Assembly: GCF_019039215.1 (NCBI RefSeq)
Contig: NZ_JAHNZZ010000001.1
Coordinates: 1,380,678-1,444,677, forward strand
DNA from: Bacillus sp. FJAT-29790
GTDB taxonomy: Bacteria > Bacillota > Bacilli > Bacillales > Cytobacillaceae
Direction: 5' to 3'
DNA length: 64,000 nt
The notes beneath the pieces are model-generated. The model worked only from the letters and a program-made list of their open reading frames with translations, made no database searches and was not told the origin of the DNA. Positions 16,376 to 26,072 of the stretch are shown piece after piece. The translations under genes were made by a program, and so were the position numbers. Each line of letters starts with the position of its first letter. Positions within the stretch are counted from its first letter, which is position 1.

Positions 16376-17629
16376 TTATACATGAACCGGCATTTGTTGA
16401 AATAACGGAAACTCAGCACAAATGGCTTTTGTCGTTTCTTTCGCCTTTTCTAAAACCTCGGCATCACCCTTGCTCTTCAAGACAGTTGCAATGACTTTCG
16501 CAATTTGTACCATTTCTTCCTTTTTCATTCCGCGCGTTGTTAACGCTGGTGTACCCATGCGGATTCCGCTTGTCACGAACGGGCTTTGTGGATCGTACGG
16601 GATCGTGTTTTTATTGACTGTAATACCTGCCTCTTCAAGTAGCTTCTCCGCCTCTTTCCCCGTTAAATCCCATGGACGAACATCGAGTAATACGATATGA
16701 TTGTCTGTTCCTCCAGAAACAAGGACTGCCCCTTCTTTCACTAACTCTTCACCAAGTGTTTCTGCATTCTCGATCACTTGTTTCGCATACTCTTTAAAGC
16801 TCGGCTGCAATGCTTCGTTAAAAGCAACCGCTTTCGCTGCAATAATATGCATTTGCGGACCGCCTTGAATTCCAGGGAATATAGCTTTATTAATCGCTTT
16901 AATCATCTCTTCATCATTTGTTAAAATTATGCCACCGCGCGGTCCTCTCAATGTTTTATGCGTCGTGCTTGTCACCACATCTGCATATGGAACCGGTGAT
17001 GGGTGAAGTCCTGCAGCAACAAGCCCTGCAATATGTGCCATATCGACCATCAATTTCGCGCCAACTTTATCAGCAATTTCTCTAAAACGGGCAAAATCAA
17101 TCGTCCTTGAATAGGCGCTTCCACCTGCAATGATCAATTTTGGTTTTTCTTTTACGGCGATGGCTTCCAGTTCATCATAATCGATCAGATGAGTATCTTC
17201 CCTAACACCGTAGGACACGATTTCAAACCATTTACCAGACATGTTTACCGGACTACCATGTGTTAAATGTCCGCCATGGGATAAATTCATCCCCATTATT
17301 TTATCGCCTGGCTGCAGCAAGGCGAAAAATACGGCAGTATTTGCTTGTGCGCCTGAGTGAGCTTGAACATTAGCAAATTTAGCGCCAAATAATTTTGTTA
17401 AACGTTCAATGGCCGCGTTTTCTACAACATCAACATTTTCGCATCCACCGTAATAACGCTTTCCTGGATAGCCTTCTGCATATTTATTCGTCAAAATGCT
17501 CCCCAATGCTTCTAATACATCATCACTGACAAAGTTTTCTGATGCAATTAGCTCTAAAGCATGATGCTGGCGGTGATTTTCCTTTTCGATCGCTTCAAAA
17601 ATAGTTGAATCATTTTCTCGTAAACTCAT
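16376..17629 (-). CDS. glyA: Serine hydroxymethyltransferase
   Basis: PLP enzyme interconverting serine and glycine with tetrahydrofolate; the main one-carbon entry point. 417 residues, full length. ELIASENF near the N-terminus, [23 protein letters not shown], and the PLP lysine in [13 protein letters not shown] are all present. AGGAGG lies 8 bases before the ATG. A tandem glycine riboswitch precedes it, unlike the usual placement before gcvT. It lies in a block with an amino acid permease and threonine-to-glycine genes. Confidence 0.97.
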   Translation of the reverse strand: MSLRENDSTIFEAIEKENHRQHHALELIASENFVSDDVLEALGSILTNKYAEGYPGKRYYGGCENVDVVENAAIERLTKLFGAKFANVQAHSGAQANTAVFFALLQPGDKIMGMNLSHGGHLTHGSPVNMSGKWFEIVSYGVREDTHLIDYDELEAIAVKEKPKLIIAGGSAYSRTIDFARFREIADKVGAKLMVDMAHIAGLVAAGLHPSPVPYADVVTSTTHKTLRGPRGGIILTNDEEMIKAINKAIFPGIQGGPQMHIIAAKAVAFNEALQPSFKEYAKQVIENAETLGEELVKEGAVLVSGGTDNHIVLLDVRPWDLTGKEAEKLLEEAGITVNKNTIPYDPQSPFVTSGIRMGTPALTTRGMKKEEMVQIAKVIATVLKSKGDAEVLEKAKETTKAICAEFPLFQQMPVHV

Positions 17630-17795
17630 AATTATTCCTCCTTGTTTTTCTGTCCATAATTTTCTCTAGCTACAATAAGCAACTGTTGTTAAAAATCGGA
17701 AATATCCCGATGTTTAAAGCGCTTGTAAAGCTGCAAACGTTATTTTCCGAGAAAACTGCAGAAAACAATACGCTTTTCTGTCATTTTTTGAACGC

Positions 17796-17848
17796 AAAAA
17801 AGGACAGAAAAGGGTATTGTTGCGTTCGCTCCCCTTCTCTGTCCTTTT
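17796..17848 (-). terminator. Terminator of the glycine riboswitch leader
   Basis: AAAAGGACAGAGAAGGG/CCCTTTTCTGTCCTTTT long stem with T run, directly after the second aptamer and 165 bases before glyA. It is the likely expression platform. Confidence 0.9.
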
Positions 17849-18012
17849 ACCTGAGAGATTAACTCCTTTTCAGAGTTTTCCCCTTTGGTGGCGTTTAATA
17901 AACGCGCTCTCCAGAGTAACGTCCAGTTGTAGTACTTCTACCTGAGAGATTAGTTCCAAGGGTATTTTTGGAACTTGCTCCTTCGGTGGCATTTGCAATT
18001 ACACTCTCCCAC
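17848..18012 (-). promoter_or_regulatory. Tandem glycine riboswitch (two aptamers)
   Basis: On the minus strand two copies of the gcvT motif follow each other. Aptamer 1 (18012-17941) has GGGAGAG, GCCACCGAAGGAGCAA and CTCTCAGGTA. Aptamer 2 (about 17918-17848) has GGAGAGCGC, GCCACCAAAGGGG and CTCTCAGGTA. The short linker and terminator are typical. In Bacillus this RNA normally activates the glycine cleavage operon; here the next gene is glyA. Confidence 0.95.
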
Positions 18013-18162
18013 AACTATCATCCGTACTTAATTCAATTTTTGTAATTTTAAGATTAAATGATTTATTTAAATATGTCAATCTTTTTTGGAAACACTTTTA
18101 TCTATTTAGAAAGTAAGTTGATTAACCTACTTTTCTGAATTTTTATTCATTGCATCTTAATT

Positions 18163-19536
18163 TTAGGCTACATTTCCTTGGTTCGCCTGTTTTGCCTTTG
18201 TCTTCCGAAGCTTATAAATCACAATCAGCATAACAAACCAAACAGGAGTTACAAACAAAGCAACACGAGTATCTTCTGCAAGTGCAAGCACGACAAGCAC
18301 GAACGCTAGGAAAGCAAGGATCAAGTAATTGGAAAATGGATAAAGTGGTAATTTAAATTTATTCACTTTCGCTAGATCTGGTCTTGTTTTACGGTATCTC
18401 AAATGGCTGATGACAGTAATTCCCCAAATAAAGATGAAACATACTGTAGAAACACTTGTAATCAGTGTAAATACTCCTTCTGGCATTACATAGTTCAAAA
18501 TAACGGAAAGAAGTATGACGCTAGTTGAAAAGATCAATGCATTGGAAGGCACTTTTCGGGAATCAAGTTTTGTAAATGGTACAGGTGCATTATTATCTTT
18601 GCCAAGTGAGTATAACATCCGGCTTGTACTGAAAACGGCACTATTACCTGCAGAAGCTGCGGATGTTAAGACTACAAAGTTAACGATACCAGCAGCTGCA
18701 GCAATACCTAGCCCTACGAAAACTTGAACGAACGGACTTTCCATTGGGTTGATTGAGTTCCACGGATAAACACTCATAATGACAACCAGTGCACCAATGT
18801 AGAAAATAATAATCCGAATAGGGATACTATTAATAGCTCTTGGGATTACTTTTTCTGGATCTTTCGTTTCACCTGCTGTCAGTCCCACAAGCTCAATACC
18901 AACAAACGCAAATACTACCATCTGGAATGAGAGAATAAAACCATTTATGCCATTCGGGAACATTCCGCCGTGACTCCATAAATTCGTGAGACTAGCTGTC
19001 CCTGCATTCGAAGTAAAGCCAGTAATAATCATAAAAGTTCCGACAACAATTAGCGCTAGAATCGCGATAATTTTAATTAATGCGAACCAAAACTCCATTT
19101 CTCCAAAAAGCTTTACAGTTGCAAGGTTCATAACGAGCAACACGACAAGCGCAATTAAAGCTGGCATCCACTGTGGTACACTAGGGAACCAATACTGAAA
19201 ATAAAGACCAACAGCTGTTAAGTCGGCCATTGCGATTGAAATCCAGCAAAACCAGTAAGTCCAGCCGGTGATAAATGCTGCCATATTACCACAATAATCT
19301 TGCACAAAATCAACAAAAGAATGATACTTCAAATTGCTTAAGAGTAACTCTCCAAGTGAGCGCATGATTAAAAAACAAATTAAACCTGTAATCATGTAAG
19401 CAAATAGAATCGACGGTCCTGTCAAATGGATAGATTTACCTGCTCCAAGAAATAATCCTGTTCCGATCGCCCCGCCAATAGCGATTAGTTGAACGTGCCT
19501 GTTTTTTAAACCTCTCTCCAGTTCTTGTTCCTGCAT
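18163..19536 (-). CDS. APC-family amino acid permease (CycA/AlaP-like)
   Basis: 457 residues, 12 membrane segments. The N-terminal GLKNRHVQLIAIGGAIGTGLFLGAG is the APC amino acid transporter signature, and FGEMEFWFALIKI is typical of the AAT subfamily. It resembles the D-serine/D-alanine/glycine (CycA) and YtnA/AlaP branch more than GabP or AnsP, but substrate is inferred mostly from the neighbouring glycine and serine genes. ATG at 19536 used; a GTG 12 bases upstream is alternative. It has a long untranslated upstream region with a structured segment. Confidence 0.82.
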   Translation of the reverse strand: MQEQELERGLKNRHVQLIAIGGAIGTGLFLGAGKSIHLTGPSILFAYMITGLICFLIMRSLGELLLSNLKYHSFVDFVQDYCGNMAAFITGWTYWFCWISIAMADLTAVGLYFQYWFPSVPQWMPALIALVVLLVMNLATVKLFGEMEFWFALIKIIAILALIVVGTFMIITGFTSNAGTASLTNLWSHGGMFPNGINGFILSFQMVVFAFVGIELVGLTAGETKDPEKVIPRAINSIPIRIIIFYIGALVVIMSVYPWNSINPMESPFVQVFVGLGIAAAAGIVNFVVLTSAASAGNSAVFSTSRMLYSLGKDNNAPVPFTKLDSRKVPSNALIFSTSVILLSVILNYVMPEGVFTLITSVSTVCFIFIWGITVISHLRYRKTRPDLAKVNKFKLPLYPFSNYLILAFLAFVLVVLALAEDTRVALFVTPVWFVMLIVIYKLRKTKAKQANQGNVA

Positions 19537-20270
19537 GGAATTTCCCACTCCCTACTTTTCAAGTTTGTTTGGAATTTTTTCAGCAATAGATTCGATCAAA
19601 GGTGCTTCTATTAAACAAGGTATCCATCAGACCATAGTTAGCTATTAATCCATCTGTCTAGGGCGTTTTGAATGAGCTTAATTGCTAGATTTGAATTAGA
19701 TTAGATAGTTACATATCAGGCCTGTTCTATGAAGTTCTTTTAACGATCGATCCATCCATTTCCTCTTTGTTAGTTTTCGAAAAAGTAATAGGACTTAAAT
19801 GAAAGGGCTTTCAAAAGTATCACTTATTAAAAGTTGGCTCACCCTAAAAGCGAAAAATGACATCTTCCCTGGAAGATTAACTGCTAGTTTATTTTAACCC
19901 AGCTAGGTACCCATTTGGGTCGCAGATTGCATCCCCCTTCCTCTTTACAAGTACCTATCTTCCCAAAGTATGAATGAGGAAAAGATAATCGCATTCCTAT
20001 TTCTCTATAATAAAAATATAAATGCATAGATTAATAATGTCAACTAAATTTTCTCAATATATTCTATTTTTCGATCTATTTAAATAGATTAATCACTATA
20101 ACTAATGGGTTTATTAACTATTACTTTCAAAACCTTATTGATTCAACCTGGAGGGATTTATATTAAAAATATTCTAAATAATTTAGACAATAGTATTCTA
20201 ATAAATAAAAATAGTGTCAAACTGTATAAAAAATACCCATTTCTAAGTGAATAAAAGTTTTCCAAAACAA
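19537..20270. other. Long leader/intergenic region before the permease
   Basis: About 735 bases without a credible ORF. On the minus strand it has a promoter-like TTGACA (20220-20215), 17 bases, AATACT, and a structured block at about 19865-19970 closed by GGAAGAT/ATCTTCC. No known riboswitch or T-box consensus was matched by eye. Confidence 0.5.
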
Positions 20271-20273
20271 TAA

Positions 20274-20302
20274 AAAAAGGCAGCTACATGTTCTGCCTTT
20301 TT
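20274..20302 (-). terminator. Terminator after the threonine dehydrogenase gene
   Basis: AAAAAGGCAG/CTGCCTTTTT stem with T/A runs on both sides, 15 bases after the stop. Confidence 0.88.
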
Positions 20303-20316
20303 GTTTGTATTCATTA

Positions 20317-21255
20317 TTATTTTCGAAGTTTATCTAACATATCTGCTGTCATTTTCGCAAGATCGTATTCGGCTTTAAATCCCCATTCTTCCATTGCTGA
20401 AGTTGCATCAATTGAATTAGGCCAGCTGTTGGCAATTTGTTGGCGGACAGGATCGACATCATAGGAAATTTCAAAGCCAGGAATTGACTTCCGAATCTCA
20501 GCAGCAATTTCTTCTGGTTCAAAGCTCATTGCTGTGACATTAAAGGCATTGCGGTGCTTTAATTTCGAAGCGTCCGCTTCCATTAGGTCCACAATTGCAT
20601 TCAACGCATCCGGCATATACATCATATCCATATACGTGCCTTTATTAATATAAGAAGTATAGCGGCCATTTTTGATTGCCTCGTAGTAAATTTCAACGGC
20701 ATAATCCGTTGTTCCGCCTCCTGGAGGTGTTACATACGAAATTAATCCAGGGAAGCGCAAACCTCTCGTATCAACGCCAAATTTATGAAAATAATAATCA
20801 CCCAGCAATTCTCCCGCAACTTTGTTTACCCCATACATCGTAGTTGGACGCTGAACCGTATCCTGAGGGGTCATATCTTTCGGAGTTGACGGACCGAATG
20901 CGCCGATCGAGCTCGGCGTGAAAAACTGACAGTTTAATTCCCTTGCTGTTTCAAGTGCGTTCATTAGGCCGCCCATATTTAAATTCCATGCAAAAACAGG
21001 ATTCGCTTCTGCAGTAGCTGAAAGAAGAGCAGCCATATGAATGACTGTATCCACATTATGTTTCCTTGCTGTCTCAATCATCGTCTTTGTATCTGTGACA
21101 TCGACAACTTCAAATGGACCAGAAAGGGCTGTTTCGGAATCATTTTTCCGAATATCGGTTGCGATTACATTGTCATTCCCGTAAATATTTCTAAGCTTTA
21201 ATGTCAACTCAGAACCAATTTGCCCTAAAGCACCTGTAATAAAAATCCGCTTCAT
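20317..21255 (-). CDS. NAD-dependent L-threonine dehydrogenase, SDR (epimerase-like) type
   Basis: 312-residue extended SDR protein. NAD-binding [12 protein letters not shown] at the N-terminus, and YGVNK of the catalytic Tyr-xxx-Lys with a preceding [13 protein letters not shown]. The segment [25 protein letters not shown] is characteristic of SDR-type threonine dehydrogenases rather than sugar epimerases. It oxidises L-threonine to 2-amino-3-ketobutyrate, the substrate of Kbl encoded upstream on the same strand. A dispersed repeat copy lies between the two genes. Confidence 0.88.
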   Translation of the reverse strand: MKRIFITGALGQIGSELTLKLRNIYGNDNVIATDIRKNDSETALSGPFEVVDVTDTKTMIETARKHNVDTVIHMAALLSATAEANPVFAWNLNMGGLMNALETARELNCQFFTPSSIGAFGPSTPKDMTPQDTVQRPTTMYGVNKVAGELLGDYYFHKFGVDTRGLRFPGLISYVTPPGGGTTDYAVEIYYEAIKNGRYTSYINKGTYMDMMYMPDALNAIVDLMEADASKLKHRNAFNVTAMSFEPEEIAAEIRKSIPGFEISYDVDPVRQQIANSWPNSIDATSAMEEWGFKAEYDLAKMTADMLDKLRK

Positions 21256-21295
21256 ATGAACCCCTCATCTTCCCTGTTGGTAAAATTTTTTCTCT

Positions 21296-21525
21296 AGTCT
21301 CTTTTCGCATATATTGATGTTTTTAACCTTCAAAGTTGGCCCGTTGATTTCCGCTGCGGATACTTGCTTTCCGCGGGGAGGGACGGGAGCCTCCTCGGCG
21401 TTACCGCCTGTGGGGTCTCCTGTTCCCTTTATTTCCCGCTGGAGTCAAGTGCCCTCCGCTCCAATCAACTCAGAGCGTTATATAAAGTCATACTTAAAAA
21501 GCAACAAAATATACGAAAACAGCCT
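21296..21525. repeat. Dispersed MITE-like repeat, copy 3
   Basis: Full 230-base copy running from agtctcttttcgc to acgaaaacagcct, without the insertion seen in copy 2. It lies in the spacer between kbl and the threonine dehydrogenase gene, so it is probably transcribed as part of that unit. Confidence 0.9.
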
Positions 21526-21662
21526 TTTTCTTAAACACTTTCCGTTTGCTTGAATATCTATATTTCGAAAAAAAATACGAACGGGGCGATTTGCCTGATG
21601 GGAACCGTTTTATAAATCCCTCTTCTCAGATGGTAAATCTAACCCCGTTTTTCAAAATGCGA

Positions 21663-22853
21663 TTAAATAATACCCATTTCTTTCCCGACTTTTTCATAGA
21701 TGGCAATCGCGTTATCAAGCATTTCCTTCGTATGAGCAGCTGAAGGCATGTTTCTGACCCTTCCTGTACCACGTGGAACAGTTGGGAACACAATCGATTT
21801 TGCATAGACGCCTTCTTCATTTAACTTTTTGCTGAAATCTTGGGTTTTCACTTCATCGCCAATAATACATGGCGTGATTGGCGTTTCACTTTCACCAATA
21901 TCAAACCCTAATTTCTTTAAGCCAGCTTTTAAGTAGTTCGCATTTTCCCATAGCTTTTCGTTCAGCTCCGTGCTTTCCATTAAAAGATCGATCGCTTTCA
22001 TACTTGCAGCTACATCAGCAGGTGTTAATGATGTTGAGAAAAGGAATGGTCTGCTTCGAACTTTCAGCCAGTCAATCAATTCTTGCTTCCCGGCTACATA
22101 TCCGCCGACAACACCGATTGCTTTTGAAAGTGTTCCGATTTGGAAATCAATTTTATCGGATAAGCCGAAGTGCTTAACAGTACCAGCGCCATCCCCTAAT
22201 ACACCTGAACCATGGGCATCATCAACATATGTGATCAGATCAAATTCTTCAGCAATATCAACGATTTCAGGAAGTTTCGCAATATCTCCGTCCATAGAGA
22301 AAACACCGTCTGTAATGATCATAATCTTATTGTAAAGGCCAGATTCCTTTGCTTCTTTCGCTTTTGTTCGTAAATCCTCCATATCAGAATGGTTCACACG
22401 GATGATCTTTGCTCTTGATAAGCGGCAGCCGTCAATGATTGAAGCATGATTTAATTCATCAGAAAGAATCGCATCGTTTTTGTCCATTACAGCTGAAATC
22501 GCAGCCATATTACAATTGAAGCCTGATTGGTAGGCAATCGCAGCCTCTGTATGTTTGAATTCAGCTAATTTTTCTTCCAGCTTTACGTGAATATCCATCG
22601 TTCCGTTAATCGTCCGAACTGCCCCCGCGCCAACGCCATACTTGTTGATCGCTTCTTTAGCAGCTTCTTTCAATCGGTTATCTGTCGCTAACCCTAAATA
22701 GTTATTTGATGAAAGATTGATTAATTCTCTGCCATTAATTTTGATCATTGGACCGTTTGGGCTTTCTAGTGGGTCGATTACATTATATAAACCCTTCCCC
22801 TTTAAATCTTCCAGGTTTTCTTTTAAAAAAGCATCTAATGTTTTGCTTGACAT
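21663..22853 (-). CDS. kbl: Glycine C-acetyltransferase (2-amino-3-ketobutyrate CoA ligase)
   Basis: PLP enzyme of the alpha-oxoamine synthase family that splits 2-amino-3-ketobutyrate with CoA into glycine and acetyl-CoA. 396 residues. [49 protein letters not shown] and the PLP lysine in [13 protein letters not shown] all fit. GGGGG precedes two successive ATGs; the second is better spaced. With the dehydrogenase downstream it completes threonine breakdown to glycine, which glyA could then convert to serine. Confidence 0.93.
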   Translation of the reverse strand: MSSKTLDAFLKENLEDLKGKGLYNVIDPLESPNGPMIKINGRELINLSSNNYLGLATDNRLKEAAKEAINKYGVGAGAVRTINGTMDIHVKLEEKLAEFKHTEAAIAYQSGFNCNMAAISAVMDKNDAILSDELNHASIIDGCRLSRAKIIRVNHSDMEDLRTKAKEAKESGLYNKIMIITDGVFSMDGDIAKLPEIVDIAEEFDLITYVDDAHGSGVLGDGAGTVKHFGLSDKIDFQIGTLSKAIGVVGGYVAGKQELIDWLKVRSRPFLFSTSLTPADVAASMKAIDLLMESTELNEKLWENANYLKAGLKKLGFDIGESETPITPCIIGDEVKTQDFSKKLNEEGVYAKSIVFPTVPRGTGRVRNMPSAAHTKEMLDNAIAIYEKVGKEMGII

Positions 22854-23410
22854 CATAAATCCCCCAATATCATATTTTATCCCGCGTGTCGTCTTCTTGA
22901 ATACAAATGTATTTATACAGTGGACACAAAAAACCTCGTAAAAACGAGATATATAAAGGAACTTCATGTATTACTTTATCATATTTTTAATTTTTGTACA
23001 TATAGCAAGGACAATATTTTTATATTTTTTATTTAGGAAAATGCCATTTCTTCTTAGTTTGTCCATTTATCTTAAAACCCACCTTAAAAAGAAATGCCAT
23101 GAGGCTTAGAATAATAAAAATATTCAGAAACATGGAAGGATTATGAAGGAAGAACATTGAAATTATTTAGAAAGTAATTTCGTAAATCTTATATAGGAAG
23201 TTCTTTTGGCCAAGTTCGAAAATATAGATAGAGTAATGCCGTTATTTTGGACTGACTTTTTTAAATGCATTGGATCTTTTTAATAAGTATTTATTTATAT
23301 TTACTTTTTATTTATATTAATTATAAATAAATATTGATTTTCTTTTGATAAGTGTTATCATTAAAACATGAGTTACTTTTTAAAATAATTAATTCAGGAG
23401 GTAATTTTTC
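22854..23410. other. Divergent intergenic region kbl/katA
   Basis: 557 AT-rich bases. A small CTCGT-AAAA-ACGAG hairpin lies at about 22934-22948 in the kbl leader. The katA promoter and PerR box are near the right end. No ORF is supported. Confidence 0.6.
23312..23326 (+). promoter_or_regulatory. PerR box upstream of katA
   Basis: TTATATTAATTATAA matches the 15-base PerR consensus TTATAATNATTATAA with one mismatch. It lies just upstream of a promoter-like TTGATT (23335-23340), 16 bases, TATCAT. PerR, a metal-dependent peroxide sensor, represses katA in Bacillus. Confidence 0.75.
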
Positions 23411-24898
23411 GTGAATAAGAATGATAATCAAAAGAAATTGACTACTGCGGCAGGCGCCCCTGTTGCTGATAATCAGAACTCAATGACAGCAGGTCCTAGA
23501 GGTCCGGTACTATTGCAGGATGTTTGGTTACTAGAAAAACTAGCTCATTTTGACAGAGAGGTTATTCCTGAGAGACGAATGCATGCGAAGGGATCCGGGG
23601 CATATGGTACGTTTACCGTCACTCATGACATTACAAAGTATACAAATGCGAAAGTTTTTTCTGAGATTGGTAAACAAACAGATATGTTCGTTCGTTTCTC
23701 TACGGTTGCTGGTGAGCGCGGTGCAGCAGATGCCGAGCGTGATATTCGCGGATTTGCCATGAGATTTTATACCGAACAAGGAAATTGGGATCTCGTTGGA
23801 AATAATACTCCCGTGTTCTTCTTCAGAGACCCGATGCAATTCCCTGATTTGAACCATGCTGTGAAGCGTGACCCGCGCACGAATATGCGAAATGCTAACA
23901 ACAACTGGGACTTCTGGACTTCACTGCCCGAAGCATTACACCAAGTGACAATTGTAATGAGTGACCGCGGGATTCCGAAGTCTTACCGTACGATGCATGG
24001 GTTCGGCAGCCATACATTCAGTATGATCAATGATCAAAATGAGCGCGTATGGGTGAAATTCCACATGCGTTCGCAACAAGGCATTGAAAACTTCACTGAC
24101 GAAGAGGCAGAGGTACTTGTTGGGAAAGACCGTGAAAGCCATCAAAGAGATCTTTATGAAAATATCGAAAATGGCAACTTCCCGAAATGGAAAATGTACA
24201 TTCAAGTGATGACAGAGGAACAAGCAAATAGACACCCATACAACCCATTTGATTTAACAAAAGTATGGTATAAAAAGGACTTCCCTCTAATCGAGGTTGG
24301 AGAATGGGTGCTTAATCGCAATCCAGAAAACTATTTTGCTGAAGTCGAACAAGCTGCCTTTACACCGGCTAATGTCGTACCAGGTATAGGCTTCTCCCCT
24401 GATAAAATGTTACAAGGCAGGTTATTCTCTTATGGTGATGCGCAACGTTATCGTTTAGGTGTGAACCACCATCAAATTCCTGTTAACCAGCCAAAATGTC
24501 CGTTCCACAGCTACCACCGTGATGGAGCTATGAGAGTGGATGGAAATAAAGGCAGCACGATTCACTATGAACCAAACAGTTATGGTGAATGGAAGGAACA
24601 GCCGCAATATAAAGAACCATATCTTGCTCTCCAGGGGGATGCTGGACATTGGGATTTCAGAGAAGATGATGACAACTACTTTGAACAACCTGGTCTCCTC
24701 TTCAACCTCATGACTAAAGAGCAACAACAAGTACTGTTTGAAAATACTGCTCGTAATATGAATGGTGTTGAAAGACATATTCAGATTCGCCATATCAAAC
24801 ATTGCTATCAAGCGGATCCTGCTTACGGAGAAGGTGTAGCAAAAGCGATTGGGATTCCAATGAGTGAAGTCGAAGTGGAAGTAAGTGAAGGTAAATAA
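23411..24898 (+). CDS. katA: Vegetative catalase KatA (clade 3 haem catalase)
   Basis: 495 residues, small-subunit haem catalase that dismutates hydrogen peroxide in the cytoplasm. Distal histidine in [41 protein letters not shown] with the distal Asn, and the proximal haem tyrosine in [21 protein letters not shown] precedes the GTG start. The PerR box predicts peroxide induction. Confidence 0.97.
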   Translation: MNKNDNQKKLTTAAGAPVADNQNSMTAGPRGPVLLQDVWLLEKLAHFDREVIPERRMHAKGSGAYGTFTVTHDITKYTNAKVFSEIGKQTDMFVRFSTVAGERGAADAERDIRGFAMRFYTEQGNWDLVGNNTPVFFFRDPMQFPDLNHAVKRDPRTNMRNANNNWDFWTSLPEALHQVTIVMSDRGIPKSYRTMHGFGSHTFSMINDQNERVWVKFHMRSQQGIENFTDEEAEVLVGKDRESHQRDLYENIENGNFPKWKMYIQVMTEEQANRHPYNPFDLTKVWYKKDFPLIEVGEWVLNRNPENYFAEVEQAAFTPANVVPGIGFSPDKMLQGRLFSYGDAQRYRLGVNHHQIPVNQPKCPFHSYHRDGAMRVDGNKGSTIHYEPNSYGEWKEQPQYKEPYLALQGDAGHWDFREDDDNYFEQPGLLFNLMTKEQQQVLFENTARNMNGVERHIQIRHIKHCYQADPAYGEGVAKAIGIPMSEVEVEVSEGK

Positions 24899-24956
24899 TT
24901 TTATTGACAAATATGGTGTCGCAAGAATTGTAATAGTTCCTAAACCCGTTCGTTTC

Positions 24957-24985
24957 TTTACTTTTAGGAAATTTATGTTTATAAT
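24957..24985 (+). promoter_or_regulatory. Promoter of putative antitoxin RNA
   Basis: TTTACT (24957-24962), 17 bases, TATAAT (24980-24985). It points toward the 3' end of the small toxin gene on the other strand. Confidence 0.55.
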
Positions 24986-24990
24986 TTTAG

Positions 24991-25131
24991 TATAAAGATC
25001 ATAAATTAAAAAAGAGTTCCGGTTGCACCCGGAACTCCCTGTACAGCTAGCTGCTTGAAGTGCAGCGACCAAATCCGAATAGAAGTAATCTACTCATACA
25101 TTGGTGGTGCAGGGTAGGTTACTTCTTTTTA
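24991..25131 (+). ncRNA. Candidate antisense antitoxin RNA (RatA-like)
   Basis: Predicted RNA of about 140 nt from the promoter at 24957-24985 to a terminator at 25081-25131 (AGAAGTAA..CTAC pairing with GTAG..TTACTTCT, then five T residues). It would overlap the last bases of the toxin CDS and its whole 3' untranslated region, as in txpA/RatA of Bacillus. Alternatively the terminator simply serves katA. Confidence 0.5.
25007..25037 (-). terminator. Terminator of the toxin mRNA
   Basis: GAGTTCCGG/CCGGAACTC 9-bp stem; on the minus strand it is followed by a TTTTTT run. Confidence 0.88.
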
Positions 25132-25214
25132 TTTAAAGAAATACCAATTGCGATTACTGCAACGATTAATGTAGAAAAGCTTACTACTAGGTTCATTGCA
25201 TCATACGTAACCAT
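25119..25214 (-). CDS. Small hydrophobic type I toxin (holin-like toxin family)
   Basis: 31 residues: MVTYDAMNLVVSFST, then a single hydrophobic helix and the basic tail SLNKKK. This is the layout of the Bacillus/Staphylococcus putative holin-like toxins (Hol_Tox, related to TxpA/BsrG). A ribosome binding site AAAGGGGGTG lies upstream. An extended -10 TGGTATAAT (25292-25287 core) drives it, and a terminator hairpin closes it. It is too short for ordinary gene callers. Confidence 0.78.
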   Translation of the reverse strand: MVTYDAMNLVVSFSTLIVAVIAIGISLNKKK

Positions 25215-25286
25215 CAGCGTCACCCCCTTTCTACTTTCAGAAATGGAGGCGGCCGCTGCCCACCCTGCAATTTACTGTACCCCTAA

Positions 25287-25292
25287 ATTATA
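25287..25292 (-). promoter_or_regulatory. Extended -10 promoter of the toxin gene
   Basis: TATAAT preceded by TGG (TGn extension) on the minus strand, 73 bases before the toxin ATG; a TTGAGA -35-like box is 19 bases upstream. Confidence 0.65.
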
Positions 25293-25475
25293 CCATATAG
25301 GCAACTGAAACTCTCAAACGAATTTATTTTCCTCGTGTATTCTCTCTTCAATTTCCGCCGAAAACAACACCTTGGTTAATTTTGATAATAAACGGATTTT
25401 GGCTATATTCAAAGCTTAAGGATAAGTCATACAATTTATTTTCTGTAAATATTGAATTAATACTGTCATTCAAAA

Positions 25476-25513
25476 AAAACAGGCTCCGTTCCAATTGAGA
25501 ACGCAGCCTATTT
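25476..25513 (-). terminator. Terminator after the 52-residue gene
   Basis: AGGCT..GTTC/GAAC..AGCCT interrupted stem followed on the minus strand by a run of T residues. Confidence 0.85.
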
Positions 25514-25518
25514 TTTAC

Positions 25519-25677
25519 TTACTCTTCCATAAAAACTCTCGCATAATACATACTCTCTTGATCAAGCTCACCATTTTTTAACATTTCGTCTAATGATATT
25601 TTCTGCTCTTCACTTGCAACCTGATAAGTCCCTGAAACATTTGGAGCAGGTTTATTTTTTTTGTTATTCACACGCAT
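25519..25677 (-). CDS. Small hypothetical protein (52 aa)
   Basis: Hydrophilic protein beginning MRVNNKKNKPAPNVSGTYQV, rich in Asn/Lys then acidic, ending YYARVFMEE. AAAGGAG lies 6 bases before the chosen ATG and a terminator follows the stop, so it has a complete small transcription unit. I do not recognise the family. No membrane segment or cysteine. Confidence 0.65.
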   Translation of the reverse strand: MRVNNKKNKPAPNVSGTYQVASEEQKISLDEMLKNGELDQESMYYARVFMEE

Positions 25678-25884
25678 TTTCATCTCCTTTCATCCCATTA
25701 CTAATTAAGATGTGATTTATTTTTTTATTTATACAAATATGGCGGGTTGGAGCCGAAAGTAATGGGTAAACCAAGTGGCTAACGGACTGGTAAGGAACCT
25801 AGAACGTTGAAACCACTTCTCGCCAAAGGAGATTTGTTGTGTAAGTTAACTAGTTTAAAATAGATCCTTTATTTCAAAACCATG

Positions 25885-26025
25885 TTAATTTTTTTCGATA
25901 CTTCTTCTAAAGAATTCAACAATGGGGATAGGTATTCGATATTTTTTATAGAAATCAACACTCTTCATTTGCGGATGAACTTCTAATTCTTTTTTAATCA
26001 AATTGATAATATCTTCTTTTTTCAC
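25885..26025 (-). CDS. Small hypothetical protein (46 aa)
   Basis: GTG start with AAAGGTG six bases upstream, encoding MKKEDIINLIKKELEVHPQM then VDFYKKYRIPIPIVEFFRRS, predicted as two charged helices. Family not recognised. It lies directly downstream of the beta-propeller gene on the same strand (48-base gap), so they may be co-transcribed. Confidence 0.5.
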   Translation of the reverse strand: MKKEDIINLIKKELEVHPQMKSVDFYKKYRIPIPIVEFFRRSIEKN

Positions 26026-26072
26026 TTGAATCACCTTTCATTGATTATTCATTCCTATCAAGATAACTCTGT

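Noticed and set aside
19537-20270. T-box or known riboswitch in the permease leader
   Set aside because: No AGGGTGGNACCGCG motif or other aptamer consensus found; kept only as an unassigned structured region.
23312-23326. Fur box upstream of katA
   Set aside because: The 15-base dyad fits PerR better in spacing and gene context; Fur and PerR boxes are similar, so this is a judgement.
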